Below are positions 1-12,211 of a stretch of 64,000 bases of DNA, piece after piece. Below the pieces are notes generated by a model that saw only the letters and a program-made list of their open reading frames with translations, was not told where the DNA came from and did not search any database. A program made the translations under genes and the position numbers. Source of the DNA: Struthio camelus. Its lineage: Eukaryota > Chordata > Aves > Struthioniformes > Struthionidae. The stretch spans positions 7,866,001 through 7,930,000 of the forward strand of contig NC_090967.1 of the NCBI RefSeq assembly GCF_040807025.1, in the 5' to 3' direction. Each line of letters starts with the position of its first letter. The first letter of the stretch is position 1.

Positions 1-1526
1 TCTTCTGGATGTTGTGGGCTCCCAGGATGACCGACAGAGGTTTGTGGCTGGTAAAAATTAAACTCAGTGTCTGTCGTTTGGCTTTTCCTGTCTGCCCAGG
101 TAACAATGAGGCACATCTCTTCGGGGTACAGCCTCGCGATACAGTCTGGGCTTTAAGCAAGAGTGGTGGGAGCAAAGAGCTCTGCCAGGGAATCTACCCA
201 GCCAAGAGGCAGACTGAAATACCGATGACAGACAGAGCTCTGCATGCGTTACTCTGCTTCCAGCACTTGAGCCTGCAGTTAGGAGCTAGCTGAGCTGATT
301 TGGTCCAATGTTACTGCTGTGTAAGGACATGTATTAATGTATGTAGACTATTGCTCTGGGCTTCACAGGCCTGGGGAAATCCATGGCACCAGGCAGCGAT
401 TTCTAAAACAGGATCCTGCTCCGGGCCAGCATACTGTTATCTTTACTAGCCTTTGCATTGTCTGCAGAAGGGACTGCCTTGGCAAAGCTGGAAGGGTGCT
501 GGGTGCAGAGGGCAGTCCCTCTCCGTTGGGCAGGTGGGACTTTGGGCACCTGGCCCTGGATCCTGCTCTTCATCTTCTGCTAACTCTCCTTTTTGTCACC
601 CGGACAGGGGAGCTGGCTCTGAGCCTGGGCTATGGGCATGGGGGCAGAGCTGTCAGCCCCAAGGTGTCTAGGAACTCTACCCAGAGTTCACACATAGCTG
701 GAAAAGCCACCTTGCCTGTCCCTGCCTCTGTTTTCCCAACCAAAGGGATGGAAGAGAGCTGGATAAGCAGCTGCCTCAAAACAGAAGACTGTTAATTCTG
801 GTAACAATCTTGCAGGTCTTTGGTGGCAGAAAGGGCAAAGCCTGATGCCAGTAACCCCTGCTAGGCCAGCAGCTCTGTGACAGCAGCTGGTTCAGCTTCT
901 GATTGGATGTCCAGGAGGAGTCAGATAGGTCATGAAGAAGACCTGGTAAGGAGCTGACCTTGCCCTGAGCATGCCCTGAGAAGGGCATAGGGAAGGGTGG
1001 CTTGAGGGAGAGCTGTGGATGGGCCCCTGCTGTGTTGGTGCCAGCCCCCGTAGCCTTACCCTGTCCTAGCAGTGCTAGAAAAAGAGCTTGGTCGCAGCCT
1101 GGGAAGGAAGTGACTCAACATGTTAGGCCTCTGTCTAGGTGATGTTATCTGGATCATGGCAGCACAACAATCTCACTGTGTTAGGTGCCGTACAAAAGTA
1201 GCACAAACTTACTTGAAACACTGAGCCGCTGTCATCACCCAACTCGGGGCCACCAGGAAGCCTCCACAGAAGCGGTTGTTCTTTCCCTGCAGATAGGCCA
1301 TGTAGGGTCTGGAGTGGGCCTTGGCTTCGGCTCTTCCCTCAATCCGATTCCAGAAATAATCTGCAACGCACAGGACCGAGGCTGAGCAGAGTTGGGGGTG
1401 CAGGATGCACCAGCCAAGACCTTTCCCAGCCCTTACCCCACCTTATGGCTGGTCCTACTTACTGGTGATAGCCGGAGGATATGTCACCAGCAGCAGAGAG
1501 AGCAGGAGTTTCTGCACGTGCTTCAT
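1..1526 (-). CDS. Granzyme/mast-cell-protease-like serine protease A, 5' part only (exons 1-3), His57 replaced by Gln
   Basis: Chymotrypsin-fold (S1) protease of the leukocyte-granule group, cut by the left edge. Exon 1 is 1463-1526 (ATG at 1526, signal peptide [14 protein letters not shown], donor GTAAGT, phase 1). Exon 2 is 1213-1360 (148 bp, phase 2). Exon 3 starts at 47 and leaves the window. Exon 2 encodes [14 protein letters not shown] and [16 protein letters not shown], the typical granzyme start. Exon 3 begins [15 protein letters not shown]. Two key sites are abnormal: the expected TAAHC reads TAAQC (codon CAG), so the catalytic His57 is lost, and the mature N terminus reads IEGR instead of IIGG. 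Reading frame and splice sites are intact, which suggests a non-catalytic, azurocidin-like protein rather than simple decay, but Asp102 (later in exon 3) and Ser195 lie outside the window. A TATA box precedes exon 1. Family call is firm; orthology is not. Confidence 0.85.
48..1212 (-). other. Intron 2 of protease A
   Basis: 1,165-base GT-AG intron between exon 2 (donor GTAAGT) and exon 3 (acceptor TTTTTACCAG). I see no other gene or clear repeat in it; short open frames here have no protein-like features. Confidence 0.75.
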
Positions 1527-1597
1527 CGTAGCGTTCTTGGCTTCAGTGGATCCCTTGGAGGTTGGGCTGCTACTGGGGTCTCTTGCTCCCAAGAAGG

Positions 1598-1604
1598 TTT
1601 TATA
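1598..1604 (-). promoter_or_regulatory. TATA box of protease A
   Basis: TATAAAA on the minus strand, about 72 bases before the start codon of protease A. The position allows a short 5' UTR, and TATA promoters are usual for granule protease genes. Confidence 0.6.
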
Positions 1605-4030
1605 GCCTGAAACTAGACTCCAGGAAACCACAGAGGCTGGGCTCATCTGATTAATCTATCTGTAAACTGCGTACCTCAGCAATCTGAGGGGGGAATTCAG
1701 TCAGCCTTAGCCTTGGGCATCAACCCACCTTCATCTTGGGTCTGACCTGCGGTATCTGACGTCCTTCTAAACTGGGAGTCAGTTTAACCCATTGCCTTTT
1801 AGCTGGAAGCTGTGTGGAGTATATCCATCCCAATGCTTTGCTCTCCAGTATGTCCTTCCCTTGCAGCTCATATTTGTTGTTGCGTGCTTGTGAATTCTCT
1901 TGATTTTTATCATGAGCCTTGCAAAACCATGAATTTTTTTTTTTTTCGGCTCAATGTACAAGTTCCAAAGACTGTGCAACCCTTCTGCTCTTTCTCTGTA
2001 GGTACGGTTCTGGCTCATAGACCAGTCCTTGCAGAACTCATGCAAATGTACTTGTAGCACCATGTTGGTCATGGCTTTGTGAGGGCAAGAAGTTCTTAGG
2101 GCAGCTTCACGAGTGTGGCTCTCTGCTGGACCATGGCAGCATGACTGTACTGTGGTCACCTCAGGGTTTGTGTTCTGCCCCGCGTGGCGACTTGGAACTT
2201 AGTTTTGTACAGCAGAAGACATAATTTGTAAGTGTTTCTTTCCAGCTGTAATTGTTCCTTGCAAAACAGATAAACAGGCGACTTCACGCTCCCTTTTTTA
2301 CCAGCAGGTATGAGAGAGGACAGGCCACTTCCCCGGCCCTGGGGCAGTGGTCGCTTTCCCTCTGGTTTGCTGTGGGTGAATAGAGATGAGGGATGCAGGT
2401 TTGGGAATCTGCCTCCTCGCTGCTCAGAGGTAGACAGGGGCTGTGACTCCTTGAAACTGGTCATGTTCTTCTTGGGAAGGGGTCGTCGCCAAGCCCGTGG
2501 CTGCCAGGCCACCCCCACGCTGGCAGGCAGTGATTTTAAAAGCCAAACAAGTGCCAAGTGCCTTTCTGCAGCGCCCAGCAGAGCTCGGTCTCCCCTGGGC
2601 CCGCAGGAGCTGTGCATCCTGCTCTGCCAGCCCACGGCAGGAGAAAGGCTGCACGTCCCCGTGCCTTCCCGCCGGCACCAGGCCTTCCGGCGCTCCAGCC
2701 CACGTGGAGCATGGGCACGTCTGGGCCCTCGTCCCACCAGCGGTTCAGTGGGGCTGACACTGCTGCTGGTAAATTTACCTTCCCTCCTGACCCCAGTGCC
2801 CCAGAGAAAAAACAATTTTTTGAGCTAACAACTGGCATTCTTGTGCAGACTGCAGCAGCTGGAGCTTAAAGGAAAACCCTGCCGTGACACAGATTTGTAC
2901 TAGGCAGATAAGCAGTTGCAGCCTTTTCACTTGCAGATTTCCTAGCTGATAGCGGCTGTTAGCAGAAGTCCAAACCATGGACTCTGCAGTTTTCCCAGGG
3001 CATCATGGGCACTGAAGGCAAAAGTGACCTAGTTTCCCTTCTTCTCAGAAACTGAGAGGAAGAACATGAGAGCCAATGACCTGGGTCAGATCCCAGCCCT
3101 CTCCTCCCTCTCCTCCCTCCGAGGCAACTACAATCAGCCCGGGGAGGACCATGAGAACAGGGCCATCATCTTGTTCCCTTGAATCGGGCATGGTTTCTGT
3201 ATTTCTAAAATTCTCCACTGGATTTCCCCTCTACAAACCAGTCCAGTCACCCCTTGAACTCGCACAAACTCCCAGCACCCTGCACCAGGGACTTCTGCAG
3301 CGTAATTCCTTACGGAGGTGCTGTCCGCGGGCGAAGCAGGGGCTGGTGCAAGGTGTTGGGGCCCGGGCGCTTCGGGAGAGGGGCTAGAGCACCCTTCGCA
3401 GGGAGGAGCAGCTCTCCTCCGGGCAGCAGCCTGCTGACGGAGGGCCGCAAGCCCTGTGTTTTGTGCTGCCGCTAGCGCGGTCCCTGCTCGTGCTGTGCCG
3501 CTCGGTCTGGGCTCGTCCTCCCAAGAGGGAGAGAAACAAGCCGAGGAAGGGCAGCCGTAGCTGTCCCCCTCCGCGTTTGCTTTCGCCAGCTAAGCCCTCC
3601 GTCCCCTCTTCCCAGGGACGAGCTCTGAGAAAGGAGGCGATGGATATCCTGGGAAACGCAGCTCTGAGTTTACTGGGGGTGTTACGTGGGTGGCAAGGTT
3701 CAAGCAGGGACAAGGGGTATCTGCAAAGGAAACAGGGTCCTGGGAGCTCAGCCTTGTGCTAGTGCCAGCTGGGACAATCCCTGCCTCTGCCAAGGTGATT
3801 CAGCACCGCCCAGGACCGGCTTCCTGCAGCGGGCAGCGACCCAGAGATGCAGCGGCCCCAGACCGGCCAGTCCCCGTACGGGGTGAAGAGAGGGATCCTT
3901 GTGCCCGTCCACGCGCTCGTGCTAGCCCCCAGGGAGTGGGGAGGGAGTCGAGCCTTCAGCGGGGGCTGGAGGGAAGCCAGCGCAGGGCTTCAAGGCTGCA
4001 CTGATGCTGGAGCGAGCCCGGCTGCTGCCA
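1605..4030. other. Intergenic stretch between proteases A and B
   Basis: Holds upstream sequence of protease A and the 3' side of protease B. An A/T tract lies near 1932-1946. I found no AATAAA on the minus strand just downstream of the protease B stop, so its 3' end is unresolved. Open frames at 2156-2870 and 3380-3760 are GC-rich and lack domain features, conserved motifs or splice logic. Confidence 0.6.
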
Positions 4031-5582
4031 CTACTTCTTCATGGTCTTCCTGCTCCAGGGCAGGTAGTTGGCGATGCGGGTGTAGACCCCAGGAGGATTT
4101 TCGTACCCGAAGGAAACAATCCCTTTAGCCACGTTATTGCACACCAGAGGCCCCCACCAGAGTCTCCCTGCAGCAGACGAGAGACTGGTTTTAGAGGCCT
4201 CTTCCACATGGGAATGGGTTGAGCCCGGGCCCTGCCCCGCGCGCCTGCCCTGGCGGAGGAGCTGTCTGGCAAGGCAGGACGGGGCTCGGCCCCCAGGCCT
4301 GCGCGCCGACCGCGGTCTCGTGGCACCCGGCAGCTAGTCCGCAGGGCGGCTGGAAATCAAGGGCCTGTCGCCCGCCTGGGGAACCAGCCAGATCTGCCAG
4401 CAGCAGCCCTCGGAGCCGGGGACCCCGCCGGCCCCGGCCCCGGCCCCGCTCCAGCTCGCACCTGGCTGGAGTCGCTGAGCTCGTGGAAGCTGCCAGCACA
4501 GACCATGCCGTTGTTGAGTGCTGGGTAAAAGTGGACGCATTTCCTGTGGCTGTAGATGGAGATTTTGGTCTCAAAGAGCTTGTTAGTTGCCTGGTCCTCG
4601 TCAATCAGGCCCCACCCGGCCACACTGCATTTGGTGCCCGCTCGGAGGTCGCTGCTGGTCCTGGGCAGCACGATGGTCTTGACGTACTCGTTGAGAGTGG
4701 CCTTCGCTGTCAGCTGGCAGAGAGAGGCGTTTGGAGAAGGCCCTGAGCAGAAGGGCGGGCGGGCGCTTCACGCACAGAGGCAGGCGAGGTCTAGCAGGGC
4801 CGCGAGCTCTGGGGAGCCACCGTGGGGAGGGCGCCCGGCGCCCGCGGCTCCCTCCCGGCTCCCTCCTAATCCGCGGAAGGAGCTGATGGCAGGAAGGTGC
4901 CCTGCCCAGCCCCGTGGTCTCGCTCCGCCCGGACTCGCCGCCTGCCACGAGACTGCCTTGCCTTGAGCAGCATGATGTCGTTGGACACCGTGTTGGGGTC
5001 GTATTCAGGGTGCGGGTGGTGTCTGAGAACTCCCCGGATCTGCTGGCTCGCCTCTAGTTCGTTGATGCTGTGAGCCCCTAGGATGACTGTGGTGTTCCTG
5101 GCCGTGGCGGCAGAGGGGAGAGAGGGCCAAAACCGTTTGGGTCTCACCTGCATCCCTCCCCAGGTGCAGGCAGAGAGCTGCTCAGCCAAGGAGGAAGAGG
5201 AGCCTGCTCCAAAATGGTGATGGACCTCATTGGCAGGGGAGAGCAAGTAGATAAAACCCCTGTGTGAAGTACTCACCCCAGGCAGTGTGCAGCCGTCATC
5301 ACCCAGGAAGGGGCCACCAGGAAGCCCCCACAGAAAAACCTATCAGTCTTCAGGAACACCATGTAAGGGTGGGAGTGGGGCTGAGCTTCATGGCCCCCCA
5401 TGATCTGACTCCGCAAAGCACCTGCAAGACAGCCCACCGCAGGATGAGCCGGTGGCTGCCGAGGGCACAACCCCGGGCCAGCAGCCTCATCCCACCAGCC
5501 TGCAGCACCCCGGCTTACTAGTATTGGCCCATGGGCAGGAGAGCAGGAGCAGCAGGGCCAGCAGCAGCTGGGGCTGGCGCAT
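4031..5582 (-). CDS. Granzyme/mast-cell-protease-like serine protease B, five exons, frameshifted in exon 5
   Basis: Secreted or granule S1 serine protease. Exons: 1, 5519-5582 (ATG at 5582; [19 protein letters not shown] signal); 2, 5277-5421; 3, 4962-5097; 4, 4462-4713; 5, 4031-4167 (TAG at 4031-4033). Phases 1, 2, 0, 0 are the standard granzyme pattern. Exon 2 carries the N-terminal IMGG and His57 in TAAHC. Exon 3 carries Asp102 in NDIMLLK and ends at a GC donor. Exon 4 carries CSVAGWG. Exon 5 opens GDSG (Ser195). Residues just before it read DSSQ, placing Asp at position 189, and the other frame gives SFG and PPGVY; together these suggest a trypsin-like pocket. A run of five G just after the Ser codon, where three would keep frame, shifts the last 40 or so codons. 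This is either a pseudogenising mutation or an assembly error. Confidence 0.85.
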
Positions 5583-5651
5583 CTCTTCCCCTGGCTGAAC
5601 GCTCCTTCCAAGCCGTGTGGAAGGCTGAGTCTCCCAGTGCCCAAGAGCTAT

Positions 5652-5658
5652 TTTTATA
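5652..5658 (-). promoter_or_regulatory. TATA box of protease B
   Basis: TATAAAA on the minus strand about 70 bases before the protease B start codon, the same spacing as in protease A. The shared layout supports the two genes being tandem duplicates. Confidence 0.6.
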
Positions 5659-5659
5659 C

Positions 5660-8600
5660 CCTGTGACCAGCTGTACCCAACAGCCCGGAAACCATGTGTG
5701 ATGGCCTGATTGCGCTAATCAGAGCAGCACAGCATCCCTGTGGGTCTATCTGCATCTCCTCTGCCCCAGCCCCCTTGCATGCCCCACATGCTCTGAGGCT
5801 GCGATCGCTGGCGACCAAGAGGGGCAGATGGAGCCCAGCGCACTTCCACCCCAGGGCCATGGTACTGCCAACCAGCAGAGGCATACTGGGGTGTTTTCAG
5901 GGTGAGCTTTAGTGTTTCTCCCCAGTTTGGCTGCAGGACAAATCAAAGCTGGCTGCTTCAAAGTGTGACATCCTGGATCCCTGGCAAGCAGGGCACCTCT
6001 GACTGTACTTTCCTTAATGCCCTGCACTTCCTCGTTGGGGGGAGGGTGGGGGGGTCAGGTCACACTGCGGTTTGTCAGCAAGTGCAATGACTGCAAATGT
6101 TCTTTCCTCGCCCCGATTTTCTCTCTGCAGCTGCTCTGGCCCCCATCACAGCTGTCCAAATGGGGCCAGGGGAAGCCTTCATCTACCCTGCTCTGGATTC
6201 TCCACTCTCTCCCTTCCCTGACCTGAAATCACCTGATAACCAGGCTGCAATGGTAGTCTTTACTTTGACTCAAGAAAGGTGGGACTTGGTCAAACGCTAA
6301 GCCGGACACAAATTCTCGGCTGTCAGGGAGCCAGCATTAAGGAGTGGCTGGGGCTGGCTTGCTGCACATTGTGTCCCCTCGGGCTGCCGTCACAGGATGC
6401 TCTGCTTTGAGGCAAACCCCAGCCTGCAGCTCTTTATAGATATGCTTCTGCTTTCCTGGCCAGGGGGTTACTACCCCTCAGAGGCCAGCGCGAGTGCTAG
6501 ACCCCAGCCCTGCACAGCAGTCCAAGTTTACTGATTTTGCCTTGTGCAATCTCAACCTTTGTGCTAAAACCAGGGGGAGCAGAGGGAGAGCCCAGCCAAC
6601 CCTGATCCTTCTGCTCGGTGGCCTGCAGGGAATGGCCCTACAGCCCAAACCAATGGTCCCATGCCCACCTCCATCCTTGCTATGTGTGTTGCTATGTGTC
6701 CCATGGGTCAGGACACATGGTTCTTCCTGTTCCTGGCTCTAATGCTGCCTTGGTTGGTGGCAGTGAACCCCTTCCTCTGCTGTGAAGGCACGCATTTTTC
6801 TATTGAAATGGTGCGGAGAGCTGCCGGGGTGGGGGTGGGGGGAACACTCCCTTTTGGCCCTTTCAGTGCTTACGTTTTCCATCTGATAGACTTGGGCAGG
6901 AATCTTCCCAGAAGCTCTGACTGGGGGTCACTGCAGGTTCTGTGCAAGAAGCTAGTTTGAATGAGCTAATTTGGGCTTGTAATTGCAGCCAGTAGTTGGT
7001 GGGAAAAAACCCAAAAGACAAAGGTAAAAGAACAAGTGGCACCCTGAGGCTTTAATGCTGTTCCTCCTCAGATGGAGACCTAATCCTTGGTCCCGCTGTG
7101 GGATATTTTTCTACTGCAAGACCCTGTCTGTGCCCCTGGGGGAGGGCACCCGGGAGGCCGAGGGCTGAGCTGCTCCTTGGCCGGCGCAGCCTGGGGAGGG
7201 TGTTTGAGGGAGAGCTGCAGTCTGAGAACAGAAAATCACTGAAATGGTTCCTACAGGTAAAATCAGAGAGCATGGGTAGCAAGCAGCCCGGCGCCTCTAA
7301 CCGCAGGGCACTCATTCTTCCTGCGCTGCACTCAGGTTCGGCACAAACCCGCCTGCCCTCCTAGCGCAGCGCTTGCTGCTCTACCCTACCGGCTGCCCTC
7401 CGCAGGCATCGCCCCGGCTGTTTACACCGAGCCCTCCCTGGCCCATTTCCTGGGCGAGAGCTGCTTCCTTCCCACCAGCAAGGGAGGAGCAGCCTCGGCC
7501 GCACGCTCTTGCAAAGCGGCTTCCAGGAGTTCGCGCCTCGTCGGGGGGTTTAATGGGCCAGCACGGGGTGGGGGGGGCACTCGGGGCTGGAAGCTCCTGC
7601 TGGATCTCCGGAGCAGCCTCGTGCCTCAACCCCGCTGGGCACGCGGCACCGAGCAGGGCTGGGGGGGGCCGCGGAGCTGGGGACGCCACGGTGCTGGGGA
7701 TGCTTCTGCCCACAGCCCCGCGGGGCGGCACGAGGGGAGAGCCGGGCTCGTCCCAGGCACAGCCAGGAGAGAGCCGGCGCCGCTGAGCAGGTCCGGCTTC
7801 CCCAGCCCCCGGCTGCCCAGGCCCAGAGACGGGAGGGATCGTGTCTCCAGCAGTTGCTGGCAGCGTCCGGAGCAGCGTGAAGCGCCGCGGGAGCTCGGCC
7901 TGGAGGGATGCGGTGGAATCAGGGCCGCTGGAGCACCCGTCCAGCGACGGGGTCAGCCAAAAGGTCAAACCTCAGATCTGTCGCGAAGGAGGAAAAGGTG
8001 TTTCACCACGGGGGACAGGGTCTGAGCCCCCCCACTGATGTGTTTTGTCAGGATGTCTTCCAAGTAACTCTCTTTTTTTTGAGGGCAGCACTTTATGCAG
8101 CTGTTTGGTTTCCGCTTGGTGTGCTTAATAGTTTGCATTAAGCAAATGCAAAGTTTCTATTGAAAAGCCACAATCAACAACACTTTGCCATTTAAGGTCA
8201 TTAACATGGTCAAAAGGAGATGATCCTGAAACTTTTCTGTTGTTGTCTTCCTCCAAATCCAAACATTCACTGCAGTGGCTGTTTCCCACAGAGACGCCCC
8301 TGGTTTTGATGAATCAACTGTGCCGGGACGCTGCTCCGAGTGTTACAAGTGACCCAGTCTCACGGGCTTGGTGTCAGCTTGGCTTCGCCGGCTTGTCCCA
8401 GCTCCTCAGGGCTAGGAGCATCCTGCTCCCCCGGGGACCAGGACACACCACTGGAAGGGTGACACCCACCATTGCACAGCAGGGGCCACCCAAGCAAGGA
8501 AACACAACCGACAGACGTGACCTGTCATTTCTAAACCAGCACAACTCCACCCTTCCTGGAGCGGAAAAACACCTGCCGGCTGCGGGTGCCTGGGCGGTGC

Positions 8601-11600
8601 GGGGGCCAGGCAGGCAGCGCGAGGTGGGGAGCCCAGTGGGACAGGGATGCCCGCACACCGGCCTGGGGGCCTCCAGGACATGCTCCAGGGCTGCCAGGCC
8701 CACAGGGCAGAGCTCTCCCCAGAGCTTCACACAGGACTGGCTTTTTTAATCAGAATGTCTGAAAACACAAGTTTTAATTAGGACCGTGTAGCAGCACAGC
8801 AGGAAAACCTCAACTGAAATTGTTGATATTTTATCTTGCATTTGTAGTTTGCTCTCTTTCCCCCTTGGCCTCTCAGAGTTCAGTCACTCCATCATGATGT
8901 CTTTGCAGTAACGTGGCATGCTGTTTGCCTTCATTTAATGCAACTTCTTCTGTTTTGCACCCTGACGCTTCCCTGTTAAAATGCATTTTCATCTCTTTTC
9001 CATGATCTCTTTCTTTGTCGCATGAAGTTTAGGTCGGGCAAAAATTAATAAGGTAGAAAGCCCAGCTTTTAAAAATTATTTGTAAATAAAACTACCTCTG
9101 ACGTGTGCTGGGTACACAAATAGCTTGCATTTGAGTTAATAGGCTGAACCTGGCCCTGGGTATAACCCAGATGCCAAACATATAAATGGGTTCAGACAGG
9201 AATTAGGGAGGTTTTGTGAAGGATAAATCAATTGATGACTATTAATTGCAACGCTCCAGACACAAACTCCGCTGGCTGCCTGACACTGGCAGAGTTTGAG
9301 CAGGGAAAGGGGTGCTCTGTCCCTGGCCTGATGCCTATGTTGCTCCCTAAGCTCATGTGCGCCGAGCAGGATGCTGGGCCGAATGAGCCTGTGGGCTGCT
9401 TTACCGCACAGCCTTTCCTCCAAAGCTCTTCGGTGTTATCAGACCCAGGGTCATGTCAGGACAGTGCCCCGCTGGGCACAGAGTGGGAGGGACAGTTCAT
9501 CAGTGCCGTGTCTCCCCAAAGCCCTTTGGAGCCATGACCCGGAGCCTGGACCAAGCCCAGGGGTTTGGAAGATGCTCGGGAAGACTCGGGCCGTGGACAC
9601 AGCCGTGGGGCCATGGGCCAGCAGGGAGCAGAACCGTTTCCCTGGCCACCCCCTTCGCCTTGGCGCTGCCAGTGGCTGCTGGTACAGTGCCGGGAGCACT
9701 AGCCGTGCCCGTGCCGCTGGTGGGACTGCAGCTGCCCCCGGTGCTTCCCAACCAGGCTCTCAGCAGCTATCAGCCCGTTTCTAGCAGATTGTGGTCTTGA
9801 TCTGAAGGAAAGAGATGAGATGTTGCAGGACAGGGCCCCCCGCCACCCCCTTCCTTTCACAGAAAGAACATCTGAACTGAAATGACAGCAAAGGAGAAGT
9901 ACCAAGATAAAGTGCAGGCTGCGTCTAGGGAGATAGCGCTGGATGCTGCTGCGTGACAGCAGGAACCCGCTTCGCTGCCCTGCCTGCAGCAGTGCCAGCT
10001 GAGGGAAGCCTCTGCCGCGGCTGCGCCCGTGCTGGAACGGGGAGTACCGGGGCCTTCCGCCTGCCGGGCTCTGCAGCACGTTGCTGTACTCTGCCCGTCC
10101 ACAGAGGGGATGGTGTTGGAGGCTGTGCAAACCTGGGCTGCCTGCTGCCTGCCTCCCGCAGCGGCTGCAGAGGCAGGGGCTAGGACAGGGCAAGGAGCAA
10201 GGCTGTGGCTCGCTGGAGGAGTTCTTCGTACAATGAACAGCACCAGTTTTCGGCAGCATCTGATGCACCTGTGGAAGGGGCTTTGGGCAGAGCCTGCAGT
10301 ATGCCTGCAGCCCCGTGGCTCTGGCACCGTGGGCAAGTGCACTGAGCGGTGCCAGCACCCACCCGACAGCTGAAGCCTTTGCCTGCTACCTGCCCTGCAC
10401 TCTGCTTAGCCCTCCCTGACACGGATCCTTCTCCTGCCAGGTTTCTCCCCTCTGCGGCCACCCACATGCCGCCAGCTTTCTGAGCAGCTACTTAGGGCTT
10501 CTGGGCAAAGCAAGTTTTCTCATCTTTTGGTCTTTTTAGGGACTCCCCACCAATTCTGTCCTCTGCCTTCCAGAGCATTCATTAGCTGGAGGCCCAGCCT
10601 GGACTAAACCAGGGACGACGTGCAGGAATCGCTTTGGCCCTGTCGCTTCCCATGCTGTGCTGCAGCGTCCAGCCCAGCCAGGAGCTTCATGCTAAATGTG
10701 TGACCTTGCACTCCTCTGCTCTGGACTGCACCATGCTCATGGCCCGGTCTCCCTGCTGATTTCTGCTCCTACAATCTTGGGGTTATCTACTGACTTTATC
10801 AGCATGAGTTTCTTTCCACTCTGCTGATAGAAGAGCCCAAAACACCTCTTGAGAGGGTGGAATGGGGAAGATGGAGCTTTTGACAGGAACTGTTTTGCTT
10901 GCAGCAGGGACCCCTTTTGCATTTTCCACTTGTCCGTTCCACTTGTCTGTTTCTTGGATCCCTCCATCCGACAAGCAGCGGGTGACTCCCAGGATGACTC
11001 CCTGCTTACTGTGCCAACAGGAGAAATCCGCTCTTTGCTGCGAGCCTGGGGGCCTTTCCAGGACTTTGTGCCAGTGTGGAGTGAGAGCACAGGTGAAAGT
11101 AGAAAGCTTGGGACAGCATCTGCTGTGACCCTGAGTTAAAAGGTGCTTGCTCTTTCTTTTCTTGATGCCCTTTTGCAGCTGCTTTGGGTGGGGTCCATTT
11201 TGCAAAGAAATGTGGTTGATGTTGTAACTTCCCTTTTTTCACTTCGGTAGGTAGAAATCTCACTTGGCACAAGGAGCCCTCCCCACTACCTACTCTGCAC
11301 TGGACCTCAAAACAAGCAACTGGAGAGCACTGCTACCTGCTGAGCCTTCCTCCTGCACAAGAGCCTCACGCTGGCCATGGCAGGTGAGTCACAAGGCAAA
11401 TTCAACAGCCAGGATGGGAATAGCATGTTGCAAGGACTCCTCTCCAGGCAGGCTTTGCAGGCACAGGGAGCAGATCGATGATGGATATTAACATTGCGGT
11501 CATGGATTGTGGTCCCAGTGCAGCCCCTTGCCTCTTCTGCAAGGCCAGGCAAGATCATCAGCTTTGTGCCTCCATTTCCCTGCCTGTGATCTAAGCAATG

Positions 11601-12180
11601 GGAAGACTATGACCCAACTCCAGCAGGTGTCTGGAGACGGAGGGGGGAGTGTCAGGGCACATACAGGGATCTGCGCAGCTGGTTTCCTGCAAAGGGGGTG
11701 GAACTGAGCCATGACTTCAGACATGCAGGTGCCCAGACTTGCTGCATTGGTGGGGCAGGACTTGGATGGACATGTCCCAAGAGACAGGTTGGAGCTGGGC
11801 CCATGCAGGAGCCCAGAGGGGTCAGAGTCAGGAGCTTCCTCCTGGAGAAGGTGTATGGGTAGTGCACAGGGCAGCAGATGAAGGGACAGTTGCTCTCTGC
11901 AAGGCTCAAGGATGAATTTAACACCACAAAGGGCAAAGCACTCAGTGCCTCAGGCTGTCTCAGGGCTCCTGCAAGCACTTAGCCTTGCTCAGCCCAGCAG
12001 ACCCTACCCAGCAAGCGGGGAGGTGTTACCCCATTCCACCCAGCCTGTCCCAGCTCGAAGAGGGGCCTGACATGTTGCCTCATTCATGTACCATCTTCAC
12101 AACCGCAGGAAAGCTGAGAATAGCCAGATCCTTACTGAGAAATGATAACAGCCGTCAGAAACCCTGTCAATACTCTAGTT
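5660..12180. other. Intergenic stretch between protease B and S1PR4
   Basis: About 6.5 kb with no gene I can support. Sub-parts: a GC- and CpG-rich block at roughly 7130-8000; an AT-rich block at roughly 8080-8240; a further AT-rich part near 8750-9250. A consensus donor (CAG|GTGAGT) at 11383/11384 could end a noncoding first exon of S1PR4. The longer open frames (for example 7381-7968 minus, 9699-10358 minus) are proline/glycine-rich translations of GC-rich DNA without recognisable domains. Confidence 0.55.
7130..8000. promoter_or_regulatory. CpG-rich block without an assigned gene
   Basis: Dense CG dinucleotides and runs such as GGCGCC and GCGCAGCGC stand out from the flanking sequence. 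No gene start was recognised beside it. It may be an orphan CpG island (promoter of a noncoding RNA or distal element) or simply local GC richness. Confidence 0.35.
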
Positions 12181-12183
12181 CAC

Positions 12184-12211
12184 AACAGGAAACTTTATAA
12201 ACAACAGGAAG
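12184..12211 (+). promoter_or_regulatory. Candidate S1PR4 core promoter: TATA-like element between two ETS-type sites
   Basis: TTTATAAA at 12194-12201 is flanked by ACAGGAAA (from 12184) and ACAGGAAG (12204-12211), which fit ETS-family cores. It lies about 270 bases before the S1PR4 start. S1PR4 is a leukocyte gene, so ETS control is plausible. The alternative is splicing from an upstream exon to the acceptor at 12261-12270 (GCTCTTTCAG). Confidence 0.3.
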
